From Phycisphaerae bacterium (GTDB lineage: Bacteria; Planctomycetota; Phycisphaerae; UBA1845): 64,000 bases of DNA. A model generated the notes under the pieces. That model had not been told where the DNA came from. It worked only from the letters and a program-made list of their open reading frames with translations, and did not search any database. The stretch spans positions 55,349-119,348 of the forward strand of contig JABWBH010000006.1 in assembly GCA_013360585.1 (NCBI GenBank), written 5' to 3'. Position numbers and translations under genes: made by a program. Positions 26,872 to 36,254 of the stretch are shown here, piece after piece. Position 1 is the stretch's first letter; every line of letters starts with the position of its first letter.

Positions 26872-26950
26872 TAAGACGCTGTCGCAAAACCGAGCCGCGC
26901 CCGTCAGGAAGCGTACCTTGCGGGCCTTTGACGCGGGTTCTGAAACAGCG
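26872..26950 (+). repeat. dispersed intergenic repeat A, copy 1 (plus orientation)
   Basis: Core AGCCGCGCCCGT ... AGGAAGCG, able to fold as a CCGC/GCGG hairpin, flanked by an upstream GCTGT...CAAAACCG and a downstream GACGCGGGTTCTGAAACAGCG. Its full length matches copy 4 (38165-38250) on the opposite strand; copies 2 and 3 share the core. REP-like. The remaining intergenic bases to 27172 hold only a GGCAG-type minisatellite (27091-27118). Confidence 0.7.
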
Positions 26951-27090
26951 ACGAAGTTCTTTGCATTTGATGAGGAGTGAGGAGGTTTGCTCCGTCCGTG
27001 CGGACCGGAGGTCCACGCTCCCGAGTTGAGCGGGCTTCGGTCCGCGCGATCGCGTCTCTTGCGGCGCGCCGCGGAATCAAGGATGACGAC

Positions 27091-27118
27091 TCAGGAGGCA
27101 AGAGGCAGGGGGCAGGGC
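27091..27118. repeat. short GGCAG-type minisatellite
   Basis: Four imperfect AGGCAGG/AGGCAAG units upstream of the oxidoreductase gene. A related array occurs in inverted orientation just after that gene (28236-28262). Confidence 0.5.
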
Positions 27119-27172
27119 GTGGCGGCCGGGGCGGGCGGGATTAATATCCGCGCTGGATAAGGGGGGCTTTCG

Positions 27173-28198
27173 ATGGGTGACGTTTTTCGCGCCGGGTGCA
27201 TCGGGCTGGGCAACATCTTCCGCGACCGGCATCAGGTGGCGCTGGAAGGCCTGCCAGGGTGGGAGGTCGCGCGGGTGTACGACGTCAGCGCTGACGCCGT
27301 CGCCCGCGCGCTGGAGAAGTCGCCCGGCGCTCGCGTTGCCGGTTCGCCGGAGGAGATTCTCGACGCCCCCGATGTAGACGCGGTGGTGATTTGCACGCCG
27401 CCGCACGTGCGCCGCGATTTCGTGCTCCGTGCCGCCCGCAACGGCAAGCATCTGATGCTCGAGAAACCGATCGCCCGCAAGCTGGAGGACGCCCGCGCGA
27501 TGGCCGAGGCGATCGAGACCGCGCGGGTCGCCTGCTTCGTGCCGTTTACGCGGACGTACTGGCCGGGGGAGCAGAAGTGCCTCGAGTGGGCGCGGAGCGG
27601 GCGCTTCGGGAGACCGGTCAGCTTCGTCCACAACTCGATCACGCCGCCTTACGCCTACCGGGAGGGCGAGTACGCCTGGATGAACGACCGCGACGGCAGC
27701 GGCGGACCGATGTTCGATTACTCGATCCACTTCCTCGATTTCGCGCTGAAGACGTTCGCATCGCCCCCGACGGCGGTCTGGCGGCACTCGAAGCACTACT
27801 CCCCGCGCACGATCCGCTGCGAGGACGTCTGCACGATGATCGTCGAGTTCGGGGATCAGGGCGCGGCGACGTTCGTGAAGGTCTCCGCGGTGCGCCCCGA
27901 CGCGGGATTCTGGCACGAAACCTGTCACATCACCTGCGAGCACGGACAGATCGTCATGCCCAACGGGTACTCCGCCGAGTTTTTTCACGAAGGCCGGCAC
28001 GAACGCTTCGAGCAGGAAAGCCGCCCGGAAATCTGGGCGAAGGAGCGCTTCGACGCCTTCACCGAACTCGCCGACTGCATCCGCACCGGACGCAAATGCA
28101 GCAGCAATGAGCAGGACGGACTGCGGACGATCGAGGTGCTCGAAGCGGGCTTCCGCAGCGAGGCGCTGGGGCGGCGCGTGCTGATGAGCGAGCTGTGA
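27173..28198 (+). CDS. Gfo/Idh/MocA family oxidoreductase
   Basis: 341 residues. The N-terminal Rossmann fold begins RAGCIGLGNIFRD (a GxGxxx variant) and includes DAVVICTPPHVRRDFV; the family signature with the cofactor-site lysine is MLEKPIAR (about 98-105). The C-terminal beta-sheet domain carries DRDGSGGPMFDYSIHFLD, where the Asp/His pair takes the place of the usual GG.l.D.g.H.iD catalytic patch. Such enzymes oxidise or reduce sugars and cyclitols with NAD(P). Planctomycetes carry many; the substrate here is unknown. It is flanked by inverted copies of repeat A and GGCAG minisatellites. Confidence 0.9.
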   Translation: MGDVFRAGCIGLGNIFRDRHQVALEGLPGWEVARVYDVSADAVARALEKSPGARVAGSPEEILDAPDVDAVVICTPPHVRRDFVLRAARNGKHLMLEKPIARKLEDARAMAEAIETARVACFVPFTRTYWPGEQKCLEWARSGRFGRPVSFVHNSITPPYAYREGEYAWMNDRDGSGGPMFDYSIHFLDFALKTFASPPTAVWRHSKHYSPRTIRCEDVCTMIVEFGDQGAATFVKVSAVRPDAGFWHETCHITCEHGQIVMPNGYSAEFFHEGRHERFEQESRPEIWAKERFDAFTELADCIRTGRKCSSNEQDGLRTIEVLEAGFRSEALGRRVLMSEL

Positions 28199-28235
28199 GG
28201 GGGTGCGGCGTGCATCATTCATCGTGCGGCGTGCA

Positions 28236-28335
28236 GCCTGCCGCTTGCTGCCTACTGCCTCCTCTCAACCGCTTCCTGACCCTTGACATCGCGGCGCGAC
28301 GGCAAGGGCGAGCGGGCGCGGCTTGATGTTGCGAT
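28236..28335 (-). repeat. GGCAG minisatellite plus dispersed repeat A, copy 2 (minus orientation)
   Basis: Read on the minus strand: AAGCCGCGCCCG, then a GTCAAGGGTCAGGAAGCGG block (28262-28335), then a GGCAG-type array (28236-28262). It mirrors the arrangement upstream of the oxidoreductase gene (26872-27118). Confidence 0.6.
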
Positions 28336-28482
28336 CACGTTATCATCGTCCGCCCGGAGGCGCGTTCGCGGTTCACGGGGGTCAGGCGTCGCCTGTTTCC
28401 GTGTAAAGTCGTGTCGCGCCTCTGCCGGCAAGGCGACGGGCGTGCGGTCCTTATCATGACAACGGGTGCGAGGGAGTCTTTC

Positions 28483-30147
28483 ATGGCGCAATACGAAATG
28501 CCTCACGAGGTCCGGCGGGCGAAGTTGAAGTCCAGACAGGTTTACCTCGTCGCCAGCGGCGACTTGCGCGAGTCCGCCAACCGGGCGTGCTGGGCGGCGC
28601 AGACCCAGATGGAGGAGGCGCTCGGCAAAGCCGTGGCGTCCTGTGGATTCGAGATCGTGCGGGCGCACCCCTTCAAGCCCGACGCGGGGCACGGCTTCAT
28701 CGCCTCTCAAAAGGAGGGCATGCGCGTCTTCGCGGCGCTGGATCCCGACGCGCGCCTCATCGTCGCCGAAGCCGTCTGGCAATATTCGCATCACGTCCTC
28801 GCCGGGTTGACGTCGCATCGCGGTCCGATCCTGACCGTCGCCAACTGGTCCGGACAGTGGCCGGGGCTGGTGGGCATGTTGAATCTCAACGGATCGCTGA
28901 CCAAGGCGGGCGTGGCGTATTCGACGTTGTGGGCGGAGGACTTCGGGGATCCGACGTTCGTCGAGAAGCTGCGGCGCTGGCTGAAGGACGGCGAGGTGCG
29001 ACACCCTCTCAAACACGTCACGCGCCTCAAGGACGTCAGAATCCCGTCGAAGGAGCGGAAGCTCGGGGAAGCTCTGGCGGCGCAGCTCCAGCGGGAGAAG
29101 GCGATCCTCGGCGTCTTCGACGAGGGCTGCATGGGCATGTTCAACGCGATCATCCCGGATCACCTGCTGCACCCGACGGGGGTGTACAAGGAGCGGTTGA
29201 GTCAGTCGGCGCTTTACGCCGCGACGATGCAGGTTCCCGAGTCCGAGGGGCGCGAGGTGTATGACTGGCTGCGCCGGGCGGGCATGCGCTTCGTGCTGGG
29301 GCGGGACGAGGCGACGGAGCTGACCGAGTCGCAGGTGCTGCTGCAATGCCGGATGTACGTGGCGGCGGTGCGGATCGCGCACGAGTTCGGGTGCAACGCG
29401 ATCGGGATTCAGTATCAGCAGGGGCTTAAAGACTGCCTGCCGGCGTCGGACCTGGTGGAGGGAATGCTCAACAACGCGGACCGTCCGCCGGTGCGGAGCG
29501 CGGGCGACGGCAAAGTGCTGTATGACACGCGCCCCCTGCCGCACTTCAACGAAGTGGACGAGTGCGCGGGGCTGGACGGGTTGATGACGTACTGGGTTCA
29601 CCGGGCGATGGGCGAGCCGGTGGAGAACACGCTGCACGACCTGCGCTGGGGCGACGCGGACCGCAGCGGCACGACGGAGGAATACGTCTGGGTCTTCGAG
29701 ATCAGCGGGGCGGCGCCGCCGGCGCATTTCATCGACGGGTGGCGCGGAGCGACCGGCGAGCGACAGCCGCCGATGTATTTCCGCCTCGGGGGTTCGACGC
29801 TGAAGGGCGTGAGCCGTCCGGGCGAGATCGTCTGGTCGCGGATCTACATTGAACGCGACCGCCTTCACATGGACCTCGGCCGGGCGAAGGTCGTACGCCT
29901 CCCGGACACCGAGACGCAGCGCCGCTGGCAGGCGACCACGCCGCAGTGGCCGATCATGCACGCCGTCCTCCACGGCGTCACCCGCGACCAGATGATGGCG
30001 AAGCACAAGGCCAACCACGTGCAGGTGGCCTACGCAACGGACGCCGCCGCCGCGGACCGGGCGCTCTACGCGAAAGCGGCGATGGCCGACGCGCTGGGCA
30101 TCCGCGTCCACCTCTGCGGTACGCGGGCGGAGGGGAAGGCGTGGTGA
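28483..30147 (+). CDS. fucose/arabinose isomerase-like protein
   Basis: ATG 28483 has GGGAG six bases upstream; 554 residues. It has the layout of the L-fucose/L-arabinose isomerase fold: an N-terminal Rossmann-like region with [18 protein letters not shown], a central [14 protein letters not shown] segment where these isomerases place a metal-binding Glu, and a C-terminal beta domain. FIDGWRGA and PPMYFRLGG may mark the second half. True catalytic residues cannot be confirmed by eye, and many planctomycetal members are annotated only as isomerase-like. A role in deoxysugar or pentose metabolism is plausible next to the Gfo/Idh/MocA gene, but repeats separate the two. Confidence 0.6.
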   Translation: MAQYEMPHEVRRAKLKSRQVYLVASGDLRESANRACWAAQTQMEEALGKAVASCGFEIVRAHPFKPDAGHGFIASQKEGMRVFAALDPDARLIVAEAVWQYSHHVLAGLTSHRGPILTVANWSGQWPGLVGMLNLNGSLTKAGVAYSTLWAEDFGDPTFVEKLRRWLKDGEVRHPLKHVTRLKDVRIPSKERKLGEALAAQLQREKAILGVFDEGCMGMFNAIIPDHLLHPTGVYKERLSQSALYAATMQVPESEGREVYDWLRRAGMRFVLGRDEATELTESQVLLQCRMYVAAVRIAHEFGCNAIGIQYQQGLKDCLPASDLVEGMLNNADRPPVRSAGDGKVLYDTRPLPHFNEVDECAGLDGLMTYWVHRAMGEPVENTLHDLRWGDADRSGTTEEYVWVFEISGAAPPAHFIDGWRGATGERQPPMYFRLGGSTLKGVSRPGEIVWSRIYIERDRLHMDLGRAKVVRLPDTETQRRWQATTPQWPIMHAVLHGVTRDQMMAKHKANHVQVAYATDAAAADRALYAKAAMADALGIRVHLCGTRAEGKAW

Positions 30148-30159
30148 GGGGGGGCGAAT

Positions 30160-30240
30160 AAGACGCTGTATCAACACCGAGCCGCGCCCGTCTGTCCTTG
30201 ACGTTGCCAAGCAAGGTCAAGGGTAAGGAAGCGGGTGTTT
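30160..30240 (+). repeat. dispersed repeat A, copy 3 (plus orientation)
   Basis: GACGCTGTATCAACACCGAGCC start and CAAGGGTAAGGAAGCGG end match repeat A. This copy, like copy 2, carries an extra block with TCCTTGACG ... AGGTCAAGGG that can pair with itself. Confidence 0.65.
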
Positions 30241-30243
30241 TCA

Positions 30244-30325
30244 GCCTTGTTCGCCCGTTGAAAAAGGGGTGCGCGTCCCGGAGGAACGCGAATTTCACGG
30301 AGAAAACCGGCATCACAAGGGCCGA
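30244..30325 (+). repeat. dispersed repeat B, copy 1 (plus orientation)
   Basis: CCCGTTGAAAAAGGG hairpin, a GACGCGAA-like middle and GAAAACCGGCATCAC end. The same order of blocks occurs on the minus strand at 38300-38380. Confidence 0.65.
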
Positions 30326-30420
30326 TCGTGAGTTCTTCAGCGGGCGGTAATGTGCGGTTCTCCGGCGGCATGTTCATCCTGGCGCATGCGGGCGAAGCCC
30401 GCCCTACGATTCTTTAAGTT

Positions 30421-30518
30421 TCTCATTCCTCATTGCTCATTGCACATTCCTCACTCTTCATTCTTCATTCCGCATTCTTCATTATTCATCATTCATCATT
30501 CTTCATTTCGCATTCTTC
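30421..30518. repeat. CATTCYTC minisatellite, about 100 bp
   Basis: About fourteen imperfect 6-8 bp units of CATTCCTC/CATTCTTC/CATTCATC. The array is AT-rich against its surroundings. Variants of the same repeat are inside pseudopilin genes at 63.3, 63.7 and 63.8 kb. Confidence 0.7.
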
Positions 30519-30561
30519 CCCCTCCCCTGCCGCTGCGACGCGCGTGTCCACGCGAGGCGTG

Positions 30562-30605
30562 AAAAAGCCCCGCGGCCTCGCCGGGTTGGGCGAGACGCGC
30601 GGGGC
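30562..30605 (-). terminator. intrinsic terminator downstream of the PepSY gene
   Basis: Minus strand: GCCCCGCG ... CGCGGGGC outer stem with an inner CTCGCC/GGCGAG stem, followed by TTTTT (30562-30566). It lies about 180 bp beyond the PepSY gene stop, with the 21-bp tandem repeat in between. Confidence 0.7.
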
Positions 30606-30667
30606 CGCCTCCGTGCGAGTTTCAGAAGGGGCCGACACGATCTTCCCGGAAGGTTCTCCAGGTCTGC

Positions 30668-30784
30668 TTCTCGTTGTCAACGTCTCCGGTTGACGTCGTC
30701 ACGGACTCCGGCCCTTGTCGTCACGACCTTCGGTGCTCGACGTCCAGCCTCCGGTTCACGTTGTTAAGACTCCGGTTCGCGCCG
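30668..30784. repeat. degenerate 21-bp tandem repeat after the PepSY gene
   Basis: Five to six units with consensus ACCGGAG + GTGACGAC-like half (minus strand), period 21-22 bp, filling the 3' untranslated region up to the stop codon at 30785. The period equals seven codons but stops interrupt the frame. The rest of the 30148-30784 interval is covered by repeats A and B, the minisatellite and the terminator. Confidence 0.5.
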
Positions 30785-31282
30785 TCACGGCTGAATGCGG
30801 CTGTCCTTACCGTCGGTCTTCGGCTTATCCGGCGGCTCCTTGTCCGTCTGCTCCTTGATGTCCAGGACTTTCTTCGTCAGTGCGTCCACGCGGACATCGA
30901 GCATGCGGTTCTCCGCGAAGCAGCGCACCGTGTAGATGAGCTTCCGCTGCGCGGAGGGGCTGTCTTCATCCTGCGACGAAGGCGACGGTCCCGACGACGC
31001 GCCGGGCTGAAGACCGGGCTTTCCGGGCGCCGGCGCCGGGTGCGTCTCGATGTCGGCGCACGCGTTGTAAGCCGTGCCCTTCACATGTTTCTCCGCCAGC
31101 TCGACGGCTGCGGGCAGGTTGAGCTGCCCCTGGGAAATCAGATCCACGACCTGGCGCACCTGCTGCGGATCATCGGGCGGCGTTTCCTTCGCCCGCTGAG
31201 CGCTCGCCGGAATCGCCATCAGACACAAAGCCGTGAGGACCGGCGCCGCCGCGATGAAAAGCATTCGCTTTCCGTTCATCAT
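30785..31282 (-). CDS. secreted PepSY-domain protein
   Basis: I start at ATG 31282, which follows AGGGAG; 165 residues. A classical signal peptide (1-28, cleaved after ASA) precedes a PepSY-like domain: a helix (QVVDLISQGQLNLPAAVELAEKHV) followed by strands (KLIYTVRCFAENRMLDVRVDALTKKVLDIKE), interrupted by a Pro/Ser-rich loop of about 35 residues. PepSY domains act as extracytoplasmic peptidase inhibitors or propeptides. No partner peptidase is adjacent. The C-terminus is Lys/Asp/Pro-rich. The interval 31283-31700 upstream shows no further feature. Confidence 0.75.
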   Translation of the reverse strand: MMNGKRMLFIAAAPVLTALCLMAIPASAQRAKETPPDDPQQVRQVVDLISQGQLNLPAAVELAEKHVKGTAYNACADIETHPAPAPGKPGLQPGASSGPSPSSQDEDSPSAQRKLIYTVRCFAENRMLDVRVDALTKKVLDIKEQTDKEPPDKPKTDGKDSRIQP

Positions 31283-31700
31283 CCAGACTCCCTGGCGGTC
31301 CCGCGGGATCGGACCCCGTGTCCGTTCCGGCGGAAACGCGAACTGAAATATCAACCGTCCACTTCCGTCATCCCCGCGCCGGTCGCATCCGCCGCGCGTC
31401 TGGCGGATGGCGGCGCCGGTTTGTCGCGTCCTTCGTTGCCGGCGCCCCCGACGGACGCCGTCCGTGAGGGGAAGCGGCGGACGACGGCGTCCAGGGAAGA
31501 GAGAAGACGGGACCGTCGTCCGCCACGCCCGGTTTACGATCGGAGCCGCCGTTGATGTGATTCACGGCTCCTGATCCACGCGGGCACGTTTGTCGTGGTT
31601 CGCAGGATTGTTCGATCGGGCGCGTGGCGAAGTCAATCAGGGTTTCCCCGACGTCCGCCGCCGCGCGTCAATCGCGCGGGGCGCGCGTCGGGCGCGGAGA

Positions 31701-32342
31701 TCACACGCACGACGCCGGCGCGAGTTCCGCGGCGTCCGACGCGTGCAGCGTCATGCGCACCAGGTCCGGAAGCGACCCGGCCTGCATCTTGCGCATCACC
31801 CTGGCCCGATGCGCCTCGACGGTTTTGATGCTGATGCCCAGTTCAAAGGCGATCCGCTTGTTCGGATCTCCCGCGACCACGCGGGCGAGGACTTCGCGCT
31901 CCCGCGTCGTCAGCAGCGCGAGTCGATCCTCCGCGTCGTGGTGCAGGTGAAAGGCGCTGCGGCGCGCGGCGTCCAACTCGACCGCCTGCTCGATCGCCCA
32001 GCGCAGCGCCGCTCCGCTGACCGGTTGGACCAGCACGTCGAACGCGCCGTCCTTCATCGCCTGCACGGCGGCTGGCACGTCGGCGTGCCGGGAGATGAAG
32101 ACGATGGGAAACTCATAACCGTCCGCGCGCAGCGAGCGCTGAACCTCCAGACCGACCTCAAACGGCCGGCGCAGATCCAGCAGCACGCACACCGTCTCGC
32201 CTCGTGCACTCGACGCGAGGAATGCGCCGGGGGTTTCAAACGCCGCCGGCGGGAAGTCCGTCAAACCCACCAGCGCGCCCAGGGATTCGCGCGCCGACGG
32301 CTCTTCGTCCACAATCGCCACAAGATTCCGCTTCTCGAACAT
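31701..32342 (-). CDS. orphan FixJ-type response regulator with altered receiver
   Basis: 213 residues; AAGGAG precedes ATG 32342. The receiver (5-122) has the acidic pair in VDEEPSARESL, the phospho-acceptor Asp in LLDLRRPF and the switch Ser in FISRHADV. The conserved Lys of the usual EKPF motif is Gln (VLVQPV), so phosphorylation chemistry may be changed. The C-terminal LuxR/FixJ HTH (about 140-200) reads LTTREREVLARVVAGDPNKRIAFELGISIKTVEAHRARVMRKM in segments and is intact. No histidine kinase is nearby. The 700 bp upstream (32343-33042) show no gene or site that I can support. Confidence 0.85.
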   Translation of the reverse strand: MFEKRNLVAIVDEEPSARESLGALVGLTDFPPAAFETPGAFLASSARGETVCVLLDLRRPFEVGLEVQRSLRADGYEFPIVFISRHADVPAAVQAMKDGAFDVLVQPVSGAALRWAIEQAVELDAARRSAFHLHHDAEDRLALLTTREREVLARVVAGDPNKRIAFELGISIKTVEAHRARVMRKMQAGSLPDLVRMTLHASDAAELAPASCV

Positions 32343-33042
32343 TCCTTGGACTCCTTGCTCGGGGCAAGGTCATCGGATCGACGTCTCGCGGCGGGTCGCG
32401 CTCAGGGCTGCGGTCCGCTCCGCGCCGCCTCTGCGGTTTCGCTGGAAGGAGAACGCCGTCCGCCCTCGGGAGCGTCGCCGGAAACGAAGGGGATAAACCC
32501 GCGGCATTTGCTCCGGAACTGATGTGCAGAGCCTCCCCGGAGTCCCCCACTGCGACCGCGAAACGGGATTCAAGAAAACGTGATTCCCGCCCCCGCCGGG
32601 CGCCCGAGGGAATTAAACGTGGGGGTGCTCCCGCGCCGTCGCGCCAGCCCGCCCGTCACAGACGTTGTTCGATCCGATAGATGCCCCCTTGTGCCTGATG
32701 GCGAGCCGCCGCGCTTCCACGCTCGAGTGCGGCGCGCCTGCGGGGTCCGCCGGCCGGTCCTTCGGATCGTGGCGCCCGCGCTTCAAACAAGGCTCGGTCA
32801 TCGTGGACCGTGGTTGGCGGGTCCAACCTTCTCCGACGAATGCTAGGATTCCTGTCGAACCGTCGTCCACCCCCGTTTTCCAAAAAGAGAACGACGGTTT
32901 TGCATCCGCACCACTGAGGAGAGGCCTCAAATTAACGTGAGAGACAGCGACCCCGCTGGTGCGTCCGGCGCTCCGGGCTGTCTCGGTGAAGGTTGTCACC
33001 CCTGAAGACGCAACGGATGACGTCGACGGGAGAACGTGACGT

Positions 33043-34827
33043 TCACCCGCACTGCGCCTCGCGGTCGAGATTCGGGCAGCCGAGGAGGGACACTGTGTGC
33101 GCGCCGGTCTGCTGCTTCCACTTCACCTTTCCGCGGCCGTCGGCGTCGAGGGTCATCGTCAGGCGATCGCCGTTGTTGTCGATCGTCAGGAGCGTCCCCT
33201 CAGGCAGGGACGAGCGGACCTTCGCCTTCAGCACGCCGTTGCGACACACGACCTTGAACGTGTCGATCGCGCCGCAATCGACGCCCGCGCATTCGTCCGG
33301 GACGCCGTCGTGGTCGGCGTCCCGGCTGCGACCGGAGGCGATGTCGTCGCCGTCGTGCAGTCCGTTGCCGTTGCAGTCTGGGGCGATGTGGACGAAGTAG
33401 ACGTCCTGCTCGCCGTTGTAGGTGGCGGCGTAGGCGAGGTTCATGCCCGCCGCGTCGGAGATCGCGCCGATGTAGTCGCCGATCTTGTTCTGCCGCGGCC
33501 AGCCGATGCGGCTGTTGAACACCGGCGCGACCCGCACATTGGGCGACCACGTGTCTCCGGCGTCCGTGGAATAAGCGTAGAAGACCTCGGACTGTCCGTC
33601 GTCCTGCGTGGTGCGCGTGTCATACCACGCCGCGTCGAGTCGTCCCGACGGCGCGACGGACAAGGCGCCGAACCACTGGTAGGCGTTCGCGCCGGGCGCG
33701 TCGTCGTTGACGCGGATCGAAGGCGTCCACGTCGCGCCCTGGTCCGTGCTGCGGGCGAAACGAACGTCGCAGGTGTCCTCGCCTGGAGGATTGACGGAAC
33801 ACAGCAGGTACACGTTGCCGCGAGACGGACCGGTGGAATGATCCGTCGCGATCCACGGCTGTGCGAGCAGCCCGCCGGGGTTCGGTGCGCCGCCGGGGTA
33901 AGGGGGGAATGTCCCGCCCAGGTCCACGGTCGCCGTGCGCGTGAACTCAGGCTGCTGATTCGGATCCTGGGCGTTGAAGGAGCGCACGACGTTGAAACCG
34001 CGGTCGCACGCGTACACGACGCCGTCCGGGTCCACTACGATCGTGCCCCAGGGGGATGTCCCCAACGGAATGCGCATCGGCGTCATCCACGTCAGACCGC
34101 CGTCGGTGGAGCGGGTGAAGTTGTTGGTGTCGGACCAGATCGTGTAAAGGTTGCCGCGCCCGATCCCGTCCGTCCGGTCCACGGTGAACCACTCCTTGTC
34201 GCGGAAGGCGGCGACGATCTGCACGTAATCCTCCCACGTGTCGCCGGCGGTGAACGACCGAAAGAGGCGGCACTCGGAGAAGTCGATGCTCATGTAGTAG
34301 AAGACGCCGTCTGCGTCCGCCGCGAGCACGGGGTCGCTGCCGAAGAACCCCGGCGCGAGCGACCCCGGAAAGACCCACGTCCGCCCGCGGTCGTGGCTGA
34401 CGCCGTAACCGGCCTGGCGGAAATCGGAGTCAATTGTGTCGAACTGTCGCCAGCCGATGATGATGTTGTCGGGATTCGTGGGGTCGATGGCGATGCTCGG
34501 TTCGTTGGCGGCGTCGTCCACGATGTTGAACCCGTTTTCGTCCACGTTGACCTGCACGCTGGTGAAGCCGCTGACCGTGAGGAACTCCGCGGGCGGCGGG
34601 CAGGTCGTGCGCCGCAAGGGCTTCGCGGGCGTCGCAGGCGCGGTGCGGTCCTTCGCGTCTTCGTGCGGCGAGGGCGGGGGAATCAGCGTCGCGGGGGCGT
34701 CCCGATCTGCGCTGGCGAGGTACGTCGCGCTCGCCGGAACCGCCGCCGCCCGGACCGGTGTGGCGAATCCGAATACAACAAGAAGTCCGCAGGCGGCGGA
34801 CCACGACACGCTGCGCTTCCCGCTCAT
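33043..34827 (-). CDS. secreted BNR/sialidase-like beta-propeller with calcium-loop tail
   Basis: ATG 34827 follows GGAGGAG at five bases; 594 residues. Signal peptide 1-28, a Pro/Ala-rich spacer, then a propeller with Asp-box-type repeats (SHDRGRTWVF, STDGGLTWMTP, STDQGATWTP, STDAGDTWSP). After it, DCNGNGLHDGDDIASG and DADHDGVPDECA form a dockerin/thrombospondin-3-like calcium-loop pair typical of planctomycetal secreted proteins, then a small beta domain. Sialidase catalytic residues cannot be assigned, so exo-sialidase activity is not claimed. Expression is from a strong promoter holding a palindrome. Confidence 0.8.
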   Translation of the reverse strand: MSGKRSVSWSAACGLLVVFGFATPVRAAAVPASATYLASADRDAPATLIPPPSPHEDAKDRTAPATPAKPLRRTTCPPPAEFLTVSGFTSVQVNVDENGFNIVDDAANEPSIAIDPTNPDNIIIGWRQFDTIDSDFRQAGYGVSHDRGRTWVFPGSLAPGFFGSDPVLAADADGVFYYMSIDFSECRLFRSFTAGDTWEDYVQIVAAFRDKEWFTVDRTDGIGRGNLYTIWSDTNNFTRSTDGGLTWMTPMRIPLGTSPWGTIVVDPDGVVYACDRGFNVVRSFNAQDPNQQPEFTRTATVDLGGTFPPYPGGAPNPGGLLAQPWIATDHSTGPSRGNVYLLCSVNPPGEDTCDVRFARSTDQGATWTPSIRVNDDAPGANAYQWFGALSVAPSGRLDAAWYDTRTTQDDGQSEVFYAYSTDAGDTWSPNVRVAPVFNSRIGWPRQNKIGDYIGAISDAAGMNLAYAATYNGEQDVYFVHIAPDCNGNGLHDGDDIASGRSRDADHDGVPDECAGVDCGAIDTFKVVCRNGVLKAKVRSSLPEGTLLTIDNNGDRLTMTLDADGRGKVKWKQQTGAHTVSLLGCPNLDREAQCG

Positions 34828-34860
34828 GACGGCTCCTCCTTCACCCCCGTCCCGGAAGGT

Positions 34861-34889
34861 ATTATCCGGTTCAACCGGTGTCGATTCAA
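34861..34889 (-). promoter_or_regulatory. promoter with palindromic operator before the BNR gene
   Basis: Minus-strand TTGAAT (34884-34889), 17-bp spacer, GATAAT (34861-34866). The palindrome CCGGTT-C-AACCGG (34866-34878) fills the spacer, an ideal position for a repressor. The 560 bp further upstream, to 35444, hold no gene that I can support. Confidence 0.6.
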
Positions 34890-35444
34890 CACGTTTTTTC
34901 GCGTTGATGCGACGCCGTCCGCACGCGGCGCGCTCCGCAGCCGGCATCTGTGCGGGCGGAAGGCCCCCTCAGCCGCGGGCGCGCATCCGAAACGGCGAGC
35001 GGGCGGATCGTAGCCGCCGCTGCGGACAGGATTTCGTCAAGCGGGACGGGTCAAGCGGAACGGGTTGAACACACGGACGGTCCACGCCCGCTTCAGACTG
35101 CGACAGCGCCAAGGTGTCATCCGGAAGGCGGCTTGGTTCGCGCAGCGCGGCGCAGAACCGCCCGATCGCCTTAAAGATGAATCCCCCGGACCCGCCCACG
35201 CGAAACCACGAAGAACCTGGTATCAGCGTTGTTGTAGAATTCGGAGAGCGGTCTAGAATCTCAAATGCGGAGGCGGCCGTGATCACACCGCGCGGCGCCC
35301 TGTCGAAGAAGCTGGGGGCGCCGTCTCAGTCTCGCGGACCGGCTGGAAAGCCGATCTCCCGGATCATCAGCGGATTCCTTCAGCAGGCGGTCAGGAGCCG
35401 GGACACCGCCAGTTCGAAAAACCCGAAACCGAGACCTGAGATCC

Positions 35445-36254
35445 GTGCGAGCCGTCATCACATCCTTTCCCACGTTCCTGCGGATCGCCCTTGCGGTCAT
35501 GTTCCAGTACCGCTGGGAGATGCTGCTGTGGGCGATCTGGGGCGTCGTATATCCGGCGGTGGCGATGGCGATGTGGAGGGCTGCGCTTGTTGGTACGGGC
35601 GGTGCGGCGCAGATCGGCGGATTCGGGGAGCGGGAGTTCGCGGGGTACTTTCTGCTGACGATGATCGTCGGGCATCTTTGCACCGCGTGGGACGTGTATG
35701 AGATGGGCTACCTCGTGCGTTCCGGCGGCATGTCGCCGAAGCTGCTGCGCCCGATCCTGCCGATCTGGGAGAACCTCGCCGCCAACGTCGCCTTCAAGCT
35801 GCTGACCACCGGAATTCTGCTGCCGATCTGGGCGGGAATCGCTATCCTCGTCGCGCCGCGCGTCTCGACGGACGCCGGTGATCTCGCGGCGGGCGCCTTG
35901 GCCACCGTGCTGGCGTCCGGGATCAACTTCCTCTGGGGCTACCTGCTTGCGATGACCGCGTTCTGGTTCACCCGGTCCGAAGCCGTGGGTCAGCTCTGGT
36001 TCGGCGCGCAGCTCTTCTTCGGCGGGAGGCTCGCCCCGCTGACGATCCTGCCCGAGCCGCTTCAGTGGGCGGCGGCGGCGATGCCGTTCAAGTGGATCGT
36101 CTGGTTTCCGGCGGCGGTGTTGCTCGGGAACCTCGATCGCGGGCAGATCCTCGCAGGGCTGGCGTGGCAGACTGCGTGGCTGACCGGCGGGGTTCTGCTC
36201 TTCCGCGTCGTCTGGCGGGCGGGACTGCGCCGCTACAGCGCCGTGGGCGCCTGA
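35445..36254 (+). CDS. ABC-2 type permease (COG4587-like), orphan
   Basis: 269 residues from GTG 35445, without a strong Shine-Dalgarno sequence. Six hydrophobic helices with a long amphipathic N-terminus (FLRIALAVMFQYRWEMLLWAIWGVVYP) match the ABC-2 export permeases of the COG4587/COG3694 pair. FWFTRSEAVGQLWFG and LFFGGRLAPLTILPEPLQ occur in the second half as in that family. Normally an ATPase precedes it and a second permease follows; here neither is adjacent (the next gene is UbiD-like), so partners must lie elsewhere or have been lost. Substrate unknown. Confidence 0.75.
   Translation: MRAVITSFPTFLRIALAVMFQYRWEMLLWAIWGVVYPAVAMAMWRAALVGTGGAAQIGGFGEREFAGYFLLTMIVGHLCTAWDVYEMGYLVRSGGMSPKLLRPILPIWENLAANVAFKLLTTGILLPIWAGIAILVAPRVSTDAGDLAAGALATVLASGINFLWGYLLAMTAFWFTRSEAVGQLWFGAQLFFGGRLAPLTILPEPLQWAAAAMPFKWIVWFPAAVLLGNLDRGQILAGLAWQTAWLTGGVLLFRVVWRAGLRRYSAVGA

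Noticed and set aside
32343..33042. Possible small genes between the response regulator and the BNR gene
   Set aside because: All frames are short, Arg/Pro-rich and lack start signals; nothing could be supported.
35445..36254. Complete ABC exporter at this locus
   Set aside because: Only one permease is present; the flanking genes are a BNR protein and a UbiD-type enzyme, with no ATPase or second permease.
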